This document shows, piece by piece, positions 25,414-34,135 of a stretch of 64,000 nt of DNA (position 1 is its first letter; each line of letters begins with the position of its first letter). Made by a program: the position numbers and the translations under genes. The stretch is from Williamsia soli (GTDB lineage Bacteria > Actinomycetota > Actinomycetes > Mycobacteriales > Mycobacteriaceae). The notes beneath the pieces are model-generated. The model was not told where the DNA came from. It did not search any database and worked only from the letters and a program-made list of their open reading frames with translations. Location of the stretch: the NCBI RefSeq assembly GCF_017377795.1, contig NZ_JAFRDR010000001.1, positions 620,001 to 684,000 of the forward strand, given 5' to 3'.

Positions 25414-27051
25414 CTAGCGGGTTTCGAGTTTGGGAGTCACTCGTTCGACGATCGCGGCGGTGTCGACGCCGGTGGGTAGCGTGCCGAACACGTCGCCGTG
25501 GTCGCGCCCGAGCCGGCTGACGGTGAACGCGTCTGCAACCGCCGGGTGACCGTAGCGGACGAGCAATGAACCCTGAAGTACTTGCGCCATCTGGCCGACG
25601 ACCCGCCGTGCCCGGTGCTGCAGGCTGTCGATGTCGAGGAACTGGTTCTCCAGATCGGAGATCGCGCGATCGAGGTGAGCGTCGGCTCCCGCGGCGAGCT
25701 TCACCTCATCCAGAAACGCAGTGAGCGTCTCGGGCTGCTTCGCCATCGCCCGCAGGGCGTCGAGAGCGGCGACGTTGCCCGACCCCTCCCAGATCGACAT
25801 CAGCGGAGCCTCTCGATACAGGCGCGGCATGCGCGACTCCTCGACGTACCCGTTGCCGCCAAGGCATTCCAGGGCCTCCGCGGCGTGGATGGGTGCGCGT
25901 TTGCAGACGTAGTACTTGCTCACAGCCAGGGAGATCCGGCGCAGCGAATCTGCGAACGCGTCGCCCGCAGCGGCCTTGTCGGTGATGTCGGCAAGCCACA
26001 GAGCAACGGAGGTCGCCGCTTCGGCCTCGATGGCGAGGTCGGCGATCACGTTGCGCATCAACGGTTGACCGATGAGAGTGGCACCGAATGCTGTGCGGTA
26101 GTTGGCGTGGTGCGCGGCTTGTGTCACACCGTTGCGCATACTCGACGCCGAGCCGAGCGTGCAGTCGAGACGGGTCATGTTGACCATCTCGATGATGGTC
26201 GGCACCCCACGACCCTCATCGCCGACCAACCAGCCCACCGTGTTGTCGTACTCGACCTCACTGCTGGCGTTGGATCGATTGCCCAGCTTGTCTTTCAGGC
26301 GCTGTAGCGCGAAGGTGTTGCGGGTTCCGTCCGGCAGGATTCGCGGGACCAGGAAGCAGGACAACCCGCCGGGCGCTTGCGCCAGGACGAGGAACACATC
26401 GCACATCGGCGCCGACGTGAACCATTTGTGACCCGTGATGCGGTAGGTGCCATCAGAAGTGATGGTTGCCGTCGTCGTATTGGCGCGAACGTCGGAGCCG
26501 CCCTGCTTCTCCGTCATGGACATGCCCGCCAGCAACCCTGCCTTCGATTGCGGCGTACGCAAGCCCGGGTCGTAGACGGTCGACGTCAGTCCGGGTTCGT
26601 ACAACGCTGCCAGGTCGGGATTGGCGCGCAGCGCGGGGACGGCGCCGTAGGTCATCGAGATCGGGCAACTGTGGCCGGCGTCGACCTGGCTCCACACACT
26701 CATCGTCACCGCCCGGACGAAATGCGGGTTGGGTGTTGACCGCGTCCACGGCGTGCCGGCGAGTCCGAGTCCGACCGCCTCCTTCATCAGGCGGTGATAG
26801 GCGGGGTCGTAGTCCACCTCGTCGATCCGATTGCCGTATCGATCGTGGGTCCTGAGCGTCGGGGGATGAGCCTCGGCGCGGTCGCCCCAGTCGATGGCTT
26901 CGGCGCTGCCGGCCAGCCGCCCGACCCGGTGAAGCTCGTCGAGGACGTGATCAGCGTCGGCGCGGTGCACTGCCTCGAGAATCGACGGGGTGTCGGCGGC
27001 GTCGTGACCGACCAGCTCAGGGACCTGATTTGTGACGAGATGAGTGGACAT
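25414..27051 (-). CDS. AidB-like acyl-CoA dehydrogenase
   Basis: A 545-aa FAD flavoprotein longer than standard acyl-CoA dehydrogenases (about 380 aa). AidB-type features are the N-terminal extension, HSCPISMTYGAVPALR, MSMTEKQGGSDVRANTT, ITGHKWFTSAPMCDVFLVLAQ and CLGGNGYVEESRMPRLYREAPLMSIWEGSGN. In the family it oxidises acyl-CoAs or acts in alkylation defence. It heads a two-gene operon with the crotonase and is divergent (76 bp) from a PaaX-type regulator, which makes a CoA-thioester catabolic role the better guess. Confidence 0.88.
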   Translation of the reverse strand: MSTHLVTNQVPELVGHDAADTPSILEAVHRADADHVLDELHRVGRLAGSAEAIDWGDRAEAHPPTLRTHDRYGNRIDEVDYDPAYHRLMKEAVGLGLAGTPWTRSTPNPHFVRAVTMSVWSQVDAGHSCPISMTYGAVPALRANPDLAALYEPGLTSTVYDPGLRTPQSKAGLLAGMSMTEKQGGSDVRANTTTATITSDGTYRITGHKWFTSAPMCDVFLVLAQAPGGLSCFLVPRILPDGTRNTFALQRLKDKLGNRSNASSEVEYDNTVGWLVGDEGRGVPTIIEMVNMTRLDCTLGSASSMRNGVTQAAHHANYRTAFGATLIGQPLMRNVIADLAIEAEAATSVALWLADITDKAAAGDAFADSLRRISLAVSKYYVCKRAPIHAAEALECLGGNGYVEESRMPRLYREAPLMSIWEGSGNVAALDALRAMAKQPETLTAFLDEVKLAAGADAHLDRAISDLENQFLDIDSLQHRARRVVGQMAQVLQGSLLVRYGHPAVADAFTVSRLGRDHGDVFGTLPTGVDTAAIVERVTPKLETR

Positions 27052-27061
27052 CTCTCGACTG

Positions 27062-27100
27062 TATTACAAAACAGTCGACGATCGCCGCAAATCTGTAATA
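27062..27100. promoter_or_regulatory. Candidate operator between the acyl-CoA dehydrogenase and PaaX-like genes
   Basis: TATTACA (27062-27068) and TGTAATA (27094-27100) form an inverted repeat in a locally AT-rich stretch of the 76-bp divergent region. Arms about three helical turns apart suit one regulator binding both promoters. Assignment to PaaX is by position only. Confidence 0.4.
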
Positions 27101-27127
27101 TCCGTTTGAGCGGGATAGCATCGGACG

Positions 27128-27874
27128 ATGACTACCGGCGTGGTGGGTGTTCGGAGGCTGACAGCGCGCTCGGTGGTCCTCAGCGCACTCCTCGGATTTC
27201 ACTCCTCGCAAGCCCAGGTCCGCGGGGTCCTCGCGTTGGCCACCGAGCTGGGACTGCAAGAGTCTGCCGTCCGCGTGGCCCTGACCCGGATGGTTGCGGC
27301 CGGCGACCTCGAACGCCATGACGGCATGTATCGGCTGTCGGCTCGCCTGATCGAGCGTCAGCGCCGGCAAGACGAGGCCCTGCACCCTGAGGCGGGGCCC
27401 TGGGACGGCCGCTGGCGCATGGCTGTCGTCACCACCGGCGCGTCCGGATCTTCAGATCGGGCCGCAGTACGAGACTCCCTGCGCGCCGCTCGATGTGGTG
27501 AATTGCGCGAGGGGGTGTGGGCCAGGCCTGCCAACGTCGAGGTCGTGGTGAATGCGGAGGTCCGCGCTCGTCTCACCTTGTTCTCCGCCGTGCCCGAGGG
27601 GTCGCAGGCCGAGTTGGTCTCACGCTTGTTCGCGCTGGAGCTGTGGGCCGACAAGGCCGAGGGGCTGCTGGTCGCCATGGACGGCGCCACGTCTGTGTCC
27701 GAGCGGTTCGAGGTCGCAGCTGCCATGGTGCGCCACACGCTCGACGATCCGTTGCTGCCTGCGGAGCTGCTGCCCGAGGACTGGCCGGGGGAGCGCTTGC
27801 GCGAAGGCTACGAAGAGTTTCGGAAGGAACTTACGGCGCTCGCGGAAAGGCTTTTTGCCGAGCATTCGCGGTGA
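27128..27874 (+). CDS. PaaX-family transcriptional regulator
   Basis: A 248-aa regulator. The N-terminal winged helix (ARSVVLSALLGFHSSQAQVRGVLALATELGLQESAVRVALTRMVAAGDLERHDGMYRLSARL) and the central PaaX domain (WDGRWRMAVVT) are clear, with the PaaX C-terminal helical segment after it. PaaX-like proteins usually respond to aryl- or acyl-CoA thioesters such as phenylacetyl-CoA. Divergence from the AidB-like dehydrogenase/crotonase operon points to control of that operon. No phenylacetate genes are present in the window. Confidence 0.85.
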   Translation: MTTGVVGVRRLTARSVVLSALLGFHSSQAQVRGVLALATELGLQESAVRVALTRMVAAGDLERHDGMYRLSARLIERQRRQDEALHPEAGPWDGRWRMAVVTTGASGSSDRAAVRDSLRAARCGELREGVWARPANVEVVVNAEVRARLTLFSAVPEGSQAELVSRLFALELWADKAEGLLVAMDGATSVSERFEVAAAMVRHTLDDPLLPAELLPEDWPGERLREGYEEFRKELTALAERLFAEHSR

Positions 27875-27906
27875 CCTGTCTTCCCCAGGTCGACAGCAGC
27901 ACCCGT

Positions 27907-27948
27907 TCCAGTCATATGCGCACGTTGCAACGTGTGCATATGACTGGA
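27907..27948. promoter_or_regulatory. 42-bp near-perfect palindrome upstream of clpB
   Basis: The sequence reads the same on both strands for 21 bp on each side of the centre (27927/27928) with one mismatch and no loop. The left arm contains CCAGTCATATGC and CACGTTG; the right arm mirrors it. It lies 33 bp after the PaaX stop and 155 bp before clpB. It could be a terminator without U-run or a multi-dimer operator. A zero-base loop and the ATAT core favour a protein-binding site. Confidence 0.55.
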
Positions 27949-28002
27949 CGGTGTGCATCTGTTTGCGAGCGACGTGCGCCGGGGTGTCTCAAGAATTATT
28001 TA

Positions 28003-28023
28003 GTTGAGCGGAACAGACTCAAC
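28003..28023. promoter_or_regulatory. HAIR-type HspR operator before clpB
   Basis: GTTGAGC-N7-ACTCAAC matches the HspR inverted repeat CTTGAGT-N7-ACTCAAG at all central positions and with exact spacing. A further half-site CTCAAG lies at 27988-27993. In actinobacteria HspR represses clpB and the dnaK operon through this element. Confidence 0.75.
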
Positions 28024-28102
28024 TCTTTGTGCGTTACACCTTCTGAACGGGCACAATGAGGCCCGTACCTACTTGTTAGAAGACCAGAAGGAAGGTGCAC
28101 GA

Positions 28103-30655
28103 GTGGACAGTTTCAACCCCACCACCAAGTCGCAGGCGGCTTTGTCGTCGGCGATCCAAGCGGCGGCCGCGGCCGGTAACCCCGACGTTCGGCCTGCTCA
28201 CGTACTCGTCGCGCTGCTTGATCAATCTGACGGGATCGCTTCGCCGCTGCTCAAGGCGGTAGGCGTTGATCCTGCTCAGACCCGTGCAGCAGCGCAACAG
28301 CTCGTCGATCGGATGCCCAAGGCCTCCGGTGCGAGCTCGACCCCGCAGCTCAGTCGGGAGTCGATTACGGCGATCTCCGCAGCACAGCAACTGGCCGGTG
28401 AACTCGACGACGAGTTCGTCTCGACCGAGCATCTCGTTGTCGGTCTGGCAACCGGCGACTCCGACGTCGCGAAGTTGCTGGCTGATGTCGGTGCCACTCC
28501 GCAGGCCCTGCGGGAGGCGTTCGTCGCCGTCCGCGGCAGTGCTCGAGTGACCTCGGCCGACCCGGAGAACACCTATCAGGCGTTGGAGAAGTACTCCACT
28601 GACCTGACCGCTGCTGCCCGCGAAGGCAAGCTCGATCCGGTCATCGGTCGCGACACCGAGATCCGTCGCGTCGTCCAGGTGCTGAGCCGTCGTACCAAGA
28701 ACAACCCGGTCCTGATCGGTGAACCCGGGGTCGGCAAGACCGCGATCGTCGAAGGGCTGGCCCAGCGGATAATCGCCGGTGACGTTCCCGAGAGCCTGCG
28801 CGGCAAGACCGTCGTCTCTCTCGACATGGGTTCGATGGTCGCCGGTGCGAAGTATCGCGGTGAGTTCGAAGAGCGACTGAAGGCCGTCCTCGAAGAGATC
28901 AAGGGCTCAGCCGGTCAGGTCATCACCTTCATCGATGAACTGCACACCATCGTGGGTGCAGGTGCGACCGGTGACTCGGCGATGGACGCCGGCAATATGA
29001 TCAAGCCGATGCTCGCCCGCGGTGAACTACGGCTGGTCGGAGCCACGACCCTCAGTGAGTATCGTCAGTACATCGAGAAGGATGCGGCGCTCGAACGTCG
29101 GTTCCAGCAGGTGTACGTCGGTGAACCCTCGGTCGAAGATGCGGTCGGCATCCTGCGTGGCCTCAAAGATCGTTACGAGGTCCATCACGGTGTCCGCATC
29201 ACGGACTCCGCGCTGGTGGCAGCCGCGACCCTGAGTGACCGCTACATCACGTCTCGGTTCCTGCCGGACAAGGCCATCGACCTGGTCGACGAGGCCGCGT
29301 CGCGGCTCCGCATGGAGATCGACTCGCGCCCAGTCGAAGTCGACGAGGTCGAACGTATCGTTCGTCGACTCGAGGTCGAAGAGGTCGCCTTGGAGAAGGA
29401 GACCGACGAGGCATCGAAGGTCCGCCTCGACAAGCTCCGCTCAGAGCTCGCCGACCAACGCGAGGAGCTGAACGAGCTCTCGGCCCGCTGGCAGTCCGAG
29501 AAGAACGCCATCAACTCGGTGCGCGATCTCAAGGAACGTCTGGAACACCTCCGTGGTGAGTCCGAACGCGCAGAACGCGACGGTGATCTCGGTCGTGCCG
29601 CCGAGTTGCGTTACGGTCAGATCCCCACGCTGGAAAAGGAACTCGAGGCCGCTGCGGCGAAGTCGGGTGCCACCGGTGGCGGCGATGTGATGCTGCAGGA
29701 AGAGGTCGGACCCGATGATGTGGCCCAGGTGGTCTCGTCGTGGACCGGTATTCCGTCAGGACGCATGCTCGAGGGTGAAACCGCGAAGCTGCTCCGGATG
29801 GAAGACGAACTCGGCTCCCGCGTCATCGGTCAGAAGCTGGCCGTCGAAGCGGTGTCGGATGCGGTGCGTCGTGCCCGGGCCGGTGTCGCCGACCCGAACC
29901 GGCCACTGGGATCGTTCCTGTTCCTCGGCCCGACCGGTGTCGGTAAGACGGAGCTGGCCAAGGCTCTTGCGGAGTTCCTGTTCGACGACGAGCATGCGAT
30001 GGTTCGCATCGACATGAGCGAGTACGGCGAGAAGCACAGCGTCGCACGGCTCGTGGGTGCGCCCCCGGGCTATGTCGGCTACGAATCCGGCGGTCAACTG
30101 ACCGAGGCCGTACGGCGTCGCCCCTACACGGTGGTGCTGTTCGACGAGGTCGAGAAGGCTCACCCCGACGTGTTCGACATCCTGCTGCAGGTCCTCGACG
30201 AAGGTCGGCTGACCGACGGCCAGGGTCGAACGGTGGACTTCCGTAACACCATCCTGATCCTCACCTCCAACCTCGGTGCCGGAGGTGACAAGGACCAGGT
30301 CATGAACGCGGTCCGGATGGCCTTCAAGCCGGAGTTCATCAACCGCCTCGACGACGTCGTGGTGTTCGATGCGCTCACCCCGGACGAGCTGGTGTCGATC
30401 GTCGACATCCAGATCGGTCAGCTCGGCAAGCGGCTCGCGCAGCGTCGGCTCACGCTGCAGGTGTCGGAAGACGCCAAGAAGTGGCTCGCCACTCGCGGTT
30501 TCGATGCGCTGTACGGCGCCCGGCCGCTGCGGCGCCTCGTCCAGCAGGCCATCGGCGATCAGCTCGCCCGCGCTCTGCTGGCGGGCAAGATCACCGACGG
30601 CGACACGGTGTCGGTGACCACAAGCGATGACGGCGAGACCCTCGTCGTCGGATAG
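28103..30655 (+). CDS. clpB: Chaperone disaggregase ClpB
   Basis: An 850-aa Hsp100 ATPase that threads aggregated proteins through its hexameric ring with DnaK/DnaJ/GrpE. The N-domain (about 1-150) is followed by AAA-1 with Walker A GEPGVGKT (206-213), the coiled-coil M-domain (about 400-530, rich in Glu/Arg) that marks ClpB rather than ClpA/ClpC, and AAA-2 with Walker A GPTGVGKT (609-616). The pore motif KYRG and GYVG are present. The GTG start at 28103 ([10 protein letters not shown]) has AAGGAAGG seven bases upstream and gives the standard length. A HAIR box about 80 bp upstream implies HspR heat-shock control. A terminator follows. Confidence 0.97.
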   Translation: MDSFNPTTKSQAALSSAIQAAAAAGNPDVRPAHVLVALLDQSDGIASPLLKAVGVDPAQTRAAAQQLVDRMPKASGASSTPQLSRESITAISAAQQLAGELDDEFVSTEHLVVGLATGDSDVAKLLADVGATPQALREAFVAVRGSARVTSADPENTYQALEKYSTDLTAAAREGKLDPVIGRDTEIRRVVQVLSRRTKNNPVLIGEPGVGKTAIVEGLAQRIIAGDVPESLRGKTVVSLDMGSMVAGAKYRGEFEERLKAVLEEIKGSAGQVITFIDELHTIVGAGATGDSAMDAGNMIKPMLARGELRLVGATTLSEYRQYIEKDAALERRFQQVYVGEPSVEDAVGILRGLKDRYEVHHGVRITDSALVAAATLSDRYITSRFLPDKAIDLVDEAASRLRMEIDSRPVEVDEVERIVRRLEVEEVALEKETDEASKVRLDKLRSELADQREELNELSARWQSEKNAINSVRDLKERLEHLRGESERAERDGDLGRAAELRYGQIPTLEKELEAAAAKSGATGGGDVMLQEEVGPDDVAQVVSSWTGIPSGRMLEGETAKLLRMEDELGSRVIGQKLAVEAVSDAVRRARAGVADPNRPLGSFLFLGPTGVGKTELAKALAEFLFDDEHAMVRIDMSEYGEKHSVARLVGAPPGYVGYESGGQLTEAVRRRPYTVVLFDEVEKAHPDVFDILLQVLDEGRLTDGQGRTVDFRNTILILTSNLGAGGDKDQVMNAVRMAFKPEFINRLDDVVVFDALTPDELVSIVDIQIGQLGKRLAQRRLTLQVSEDAKKWLATRGFDALYGARPLRRLVQQAIGDQLARALLAGKITDGDTVSVTTSDDGETLVVG

Positions 30656-30666
30656 CTGACAGATGA

Positions 30667-30697
30667 GAACCCCGACACCACATCGGTGCCGGGGTTC
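30667..30697. terminator. Hairpin between convergent clpB and MerR-type gene
   Basis: GAACCCCG (30667-30674) pairs with CGGGGTTC (30690-30697), with an inner CACC/GGTG pair. Lying 12 bp after clpB and 50 bp before the end of the opposite gene, it can stop transcription from both sides. Confidence 0.7.
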
Positions 30698-30746
30698 TTG
30701 CTGTCTGCAGATGTTGCAGCACCTGCAGATTCACGACAGCCGGTAT

Positions 30747-31562
30747 TCAGCGCACGAAGTCGACCTGCACCTCGGTGACCCAGTCCGCCGGATCGTCGGA
30801 CATCTCCAGATAGATCTCCCGGGCCTGGCCGTTCAAGGCGAAACCTTGCTCGGACACCCAGCGGTTGAGCTCCTGATACGTCGAGTCGATGGAGTCCATC
30901 GAACCCCGATGGATCATCGATGCGACCTCACCGCCGGGGATGTCGAAGGTGTCGAGCCCGGTCACTGGGCCGGACGCCACGGGGAAGGTGGCATGCACCC
31001 AGACCGCGTCCTCGGATTGCTCGGGTGCGGGGGAGTAGAAGGCCACGCTGGGGCCGACCGGGGTGACTGCGGTGGCCCCGAAGGCGGACATGATCTGCGG
31101 GTAGAGCGACCGGATGACGGGTCCGATGTCGTCGCTGGTCTGGCTGGAAGCGAGGGCTCGTAGCCCGACGTTCTTGATCGGGTCGACGGTTTTGGTCAGA
31201 ACGGTGGGTGCGGACATGTCTGTCTCCATTTCGATGAGTCGGAGTCTCGCTTCCACCTGGGCGAGCCGGTACTGGTCGTGGCGGATCTGGGACTGGATCT
31301 CCGCGTGGCGCAGGCGCAACATCGCTCGCAGATCTGACCCGGTGAGTTCGTCGTCGACGATCCGCCGCACCTCTTCGAGGCGCAGGCCCAGGTCTTTGAG
31401 TGCGACGACGCGGTTGAGTCGCTGCAGCTGGGACACCTCGTAGTACCGGTAACCCGTATGAGGGTCCGTGCGCTGGGGTATCAACAGTCCGATCGAGTCA
31501 TAGTGCCGCAACATTCGGACCGATACCCGGCCCAGCTTGGCGAAATCTCCGATGGTGATCAT
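30747..31562 (-). CDS. MerR-family regulator with GyrI-like effector domain
   Basis: A 271-aa protein: the MerR DNA-binding domain at the N-terminus (ITIGDFAKLGRVSVRMLRHYDSIGLLIPQRTDPHTGYRYYEVSQLQRLNRVVALKDLGLRLEEV), a dimerisation coil (residues about 80-115) and a C-terminal GyrI/BmrR-like ligand-binding domain. This architecture (BmrR, BltR) senses multiple drugs or lipophilic cations. The ATG at 31562 is preferred over the codon four residues upstream. A MerR-style promoter with CTTGACCC lies just upstream on its own strand, suggesting autoregulation. The exporter gene immediately upstream on the same strand is a plausible partner. Confidence 0.88.
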   Translation of the reverse strand: MITIGDFAKLGRVSVRMLRHYDSIGLLIPQRTDPHTGYRYYEVSQLQRLNRVVALKDLGLRLEEVRRIVDDELTGSDLRAMLRLRHAEIQSQIRHDQYRLAQVEARLRLIEMETDMSAPTVLTKTVDPIKNVGLRALASSQTSDDIGPVIRSLYPQIMSAFGATAVTPVGPSVAFYSPAPEQSEDAVWVHATFPVASGPVTGLDTFDIPGGEVASMIHRGSMDSIDSTYQELNRWVSEQGFALNGQAREIYLEMSDDPADWVTEVQVDFVR

Positions 31563-31580
31563 TGCGCTCTCCACGTTGCG

Positions 31581-31604
31581 GTCTCACACAGTGTCAGGGT
31601 CAAG
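31581..31604 (-). promoter_or_regulatory. Candidate MerR-type promoter/operator
   Basis: Read on the minus strand, CTTGACCC is followed by the dyad TGACACTGTGTGAG. A -35-like TTGACC with a dyad in an over-long spacer is typical of MerR-family targets. It is 19-42 bp from the regulator's start codon. Confidence 0.4.
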
Positions 31605-31629
31605 GGTGCCGCATCCGAATGTGGTCGAC

Positions 31630-31704
31630 AAGGGCACGCTCAATCGAAACAAAGGCCCGTTCAACGGCTTTAAAGGCCCGCTCGGCGTCTGGAAGGGCAC
31701 GGTC
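31630..31704. repeat. 21-bp-period intergenic repeat array, locus 1
   Basis: Four copies of a 12-bp core begin at 31630, 31651, 31672 and 31693, exactly 21 bp apart: AAGGGCACGCTC, AAAGGCCCGTTC, AAAGGCCCGCTC and AAGGGCACGGTC. The linkers (9 bp) are not conserved. The array lies between the MerR gene start and the exporter's terminator. Related arrays occur at 51810, 52833 and 55061. Confidence 0.75.
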
Positions 31705-31730
31705 GGCGGGGTAGGGCCGGGAGCACCAAA

Positions 31731-31764
31731 AACCGGGCCGCACCGTCCACGGTGCGACCCGGTT
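31731..31764 (-). terminator. Intrinsic terminator of the exporter gene
   Basis: On the minus strand AACCGGG and CGCACCG pair with CGGTGCG and CCCGGTT (one-base bulges, four-base loop), followed by a T5 run. It lies 16 bp after the exporter stop. Confidence 0.85.
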
Positions 31765-31779
31765 CTCCGGCCGAAATGA

Positions 31780-33321
31780 TCAGGCAGCTACATGAGCTGC
31801 GTTCTGGGTTTCGTCACCGAGTGCGTGACGATTCATCCGGATCATGAACACGGTGACCGCCAGGGCCAGGGCCATGAACCCGGCGCCCCAGTAGAACGCC
31901 ACGTCGTAGCTGTGGATACTGGCTGCCATGAACGCCGCGGGATCAGCCGGCACCGGCTCGCCGTCTGCTCCTGCGGTCATCGCACTACCCGAGCTGTTCG
32001 AGAAGACCTGCGCGACAATCGTGCTCAGCAGCGCAACACCCACCGAGCCGCCGACCTGCTGTGCGGTGTTGACCAGCGCGCTGGCGACTCCGGAGTCCTT
32101 CTCGTCGATCTGGTGCAGAGCGACTGCCTGCATGGAGACGAACACCAGACCCATGCCGAGGGCGATCAGGAGTTCACTGGGCAAGACGTGGGCGAGCCAC
32201 GTCGAATCCGAATCCAGTTGTGCGAGGTACAGATATCCGAGGACGCCAGAAATGGTGCCGGCAATCATCAGGGGTCGCGGACCGAAGCGCGGGAGGAGTG
32301 AACTGGCCGACGCGGCTGAGACGATCAGCGCAATGGGGAACGGCAGGAACAGGATTCCGGCCCGTAGCGGCGTCTCGCCCAGGGTGTTCTGGAAGTAGTA
32401 GCTCAGGAACAGGAACATCGCGAACATGGCGGTCGGGATGATGAAGGCCACCAGGTAGGCGCCACCGCGGTTCAGCTCACCGGGTATCCGCAATGGGAGA
32501 AGTGGGTGCGTGGTTCGCAGCTCGATCGCGACGAATGCTGCCAGTAGTGCTGCGCCGGCAACGAACAGCATGATGGTCGATGCCGCGCCCCAACCTGATT
32601 CGGCGGCTTTGGTGAAGGCATAGACAATGCTGATCAGGCCCAGCGTGACGGTGACGGCGCCGGGGATGTCGTAACCGCCGGTTCGTTTGGTCGGTATGTC
32701 CTTGATCACGAGCCACAGGCCACCGATGGCAGCGATGATCGCGATCGGGGTGTTGACCAGCAGGGTCCAACGCCATGACATGTACTCGGTGAGTGCGCCG
32801 CCGGCGATCAATCCGATCGCCGCGCCGCCACCCGAAACTGCTGCGTAGACGGCAAAGGCGCGCGCCCGCTCACGATGTTCGGTGAACGTGACGGTGATCA
32901 GGGAGAGCGCGGCAGGCGCGAGCATCGCTGCGAACACGCCTTGGAGAGCGCGACCTGCGAAGAACGACATCTGGTCCCAGGCGAACCCGGCCATGGCGGA
33001 GGACGCCGCGAAGCCGGCGAGGCCGATCAGGAACATGCGGCGCCGGCCCAGGTAGTCGGCCATGCGTCCACCGAGAAGCAGTAGCCCGCCGAACAGCAGC
33101 GTGTAGGCGGTGAGCGCCCACTGCCTGTTGGCGTCGGAGATGTCCAGGTCGACCTGGGCGTAAGGAAGGGCGATGGTGATGATGCTGGCGTCGAGAACCA
33201 CCATGAGCTGGGCGAGGGCGATGATCCCCAGTGCCCACCAACGGCGTGAGTCGCCGGTCGATGTCGGTGCGGTGTCGCGATCAGGTGAGTCCTGCGCGAT
33301 GACGGTTTGGGGTGAAGCCAC
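31780..33321 (-). CDS. MFS drug exporter, DHA2 (EmrB/QacA) type
   Basis: A 513-aa proton-driven efflux pump with about 14 membrane segments. DHA2 markers are LAQLMVVLDASIITIALP (motif D1 in helix 1), GRMADYLGRRRMFL (motif A) and the helix-5 antiporter motif region SGGGAAIGLIAGGALTEYMSWRWTLLVNTPI. It exports hydrophobic cations, dyes or antibiotics from the membrane. It is divergent from a TetR gene, with a promoter (TTGACG, CACTAT, 18-bp spacer) whose -10 region overlaps a dyad, so TetR repression is likely. An intrinsic terminator follows. Confidence 0.92.
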   Translation of the reverse strand: MASPQTVIAQDSPDRDTAPTSTGDSRRWWALGIIALAQLMVVLDASIITIALPYAQVDLDISDANRQWALTAYTLLFGGLLLLGGRMADYLGRRRMFLIGLAGFAASSAMAGFAWDQMSFFAGRALQGVFAAMLAPAALSLITVTFTEHRERARAFAVYAAVSGGGAAIGLIAGGALTEYMSWRWTLLVNTPIAIIAAIGGLWLVIKDIPTKRTGGYDIPGAVTVTLGLISIVYAFTKAAESGWGAASTIMLFVAGAALLAAFVAIELRTTHPLLPLRIPGELNRGGAYLVAFIIPTAMFAMFLFLSYYFQNTLGETPLRAGILFLPFPIALIVSAASASSLLPRFGPRPLMIAGTISGVLGYLYLAQLDSDSTWLAHVLPSELLIALGMGLVFVSMQAVALHQIDEKDSGVASALVNTAQQVGGSVGVALLSTIVAQVFSNSSGSAMTAGADGEPVPADPAAFMAASIHSYDVAFYWGAGFMALALAVTVFMIRMNRHALGDETQNAAHVAA

Positions 33322-33361
33322 GAGATCCTCAAATCTGGAAGAGGGTGGATAACGAATCGAT

Positions 33362-33400
33362 CTGTCACCGATAGTGGCAGAGTCAGACAGAAGTCGTCAA
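33362..33400 (-). promoter_or_regulatory. Exporter promoter with overlapping dyad
   Basis: On the minus strand, -35 TTGACG (33395-33400) and -10 CACTAT (33371-33376) are 18 bp apart. The dyad CTGTCAC (33362-33368) / GTGGCAG (33374-33380), 6 of 7 matched, overlaps the -10 and is a likely TetR site. Confidence 0.45.
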
Positions 33401-33466
33401 GCGACAAAATGCTGATCCGGACATTTGGCGCAGAGGGCAGCTATTTGGTCGAAGCGGAGTTATCAT

Positions 33467-34123
33467 GTGGACGTGAGCATCGCGGAAATCGGAACAGGCC
33501 AGGTCAAGGCAGGTCTCCGTGAACGGAAGAAGCTTCAGACGCGCGACCGGCTGATCGCCGCCGCGCTGGAGCTGTGTGACCAGCAAGGCTTCGACGCAAC
33601 GACCGTCGAGCAGATCTCGGATGCCGCCGACATCTCTCCGCGAACGTTCAATCGCTACTTCGCCACCAAAGAGGACGTCGTTCTCGCCCCGATCGAGGAC
33701 ATGATCGCCTCGATGGCGAACTCCCTCGAGGCGCAGCCGCACACCGACAACCACATCGAGGCGCTGGTCAATGCCCAAGTCCAGATCTTCGGTGGCCGGT
33801 GTCCGACCGGAAGTGTCGATCTCACCCGATTCGAGACGATGAATCGCATCATCCAGAATGCCCCGTCGGTGAATGCCCGCAGTATCGAATTGGGCGACAA
33901 GAAAATGCGGAGCATCACCGACCTGGTAGCCAAGCGGATGGGCGAGTCCGCAGACGACCCGGCGGTGCGGGTGACGGTCTCGGTCTACATGGCCCTGATG
34001 CACATCTCGATGGATACGTGGCGATGTGACCAGGACGGGTCGGTCCCCGCCGACACCGCCGTTGCCGCCGACACCCTCAGGGCGACGTACGAGACATTCC
34101 GCGAGATCGCCAAGACCGTCTGA
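33467..34123 (+). CDS. TetR-family regulator of the divergent exporter
   Basis: A 218-aa regulator with the HTH in residues about 15-65 (RKKLQTRDRLIAAALELCDQQGFDATTVEQISDAADISPRTFNRYFATKEDVVLAP). The C-terminal half resembles the MftR-like TetR_C group (AVAADTLRATYETF near the end). The GTG at 33467 has GGAG seven bases upstream; GTG 33473 is an alternative. Divergent from the DHA2 exporter, so a local drug-responsive repressor is the natural reading. Confidence 0.87.
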   Translation: MDVSIAEIGTGQVKAGLRERKKLQTRDRLIAAALELCDQQGFDATTVEQISDAADISPRTFNRYFATKEDVVLAPIEDMIASMANSLEAQPHTDNHIEALVNAQVQIFGGRCPTGSVDLTRFETMNRIIQNAPSVNARSIELGDKKMRSITDLVAKRMGESADDPAVRVTVSVYMALMHISMDTWRCDQDGSVPADTAVAADTLRATYETFREIAKTV

Positions 34124-34135
34124 GGTCGCCGCAGG

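Noticed and set aside
31630-31704. Short regular repeats considered as a CRISPR array
   Set aside because: Cores are 12 bp with 9-bp linkers and a 21-bp period; CRISPR repeats and spacers are longer, and no cas genes are present.
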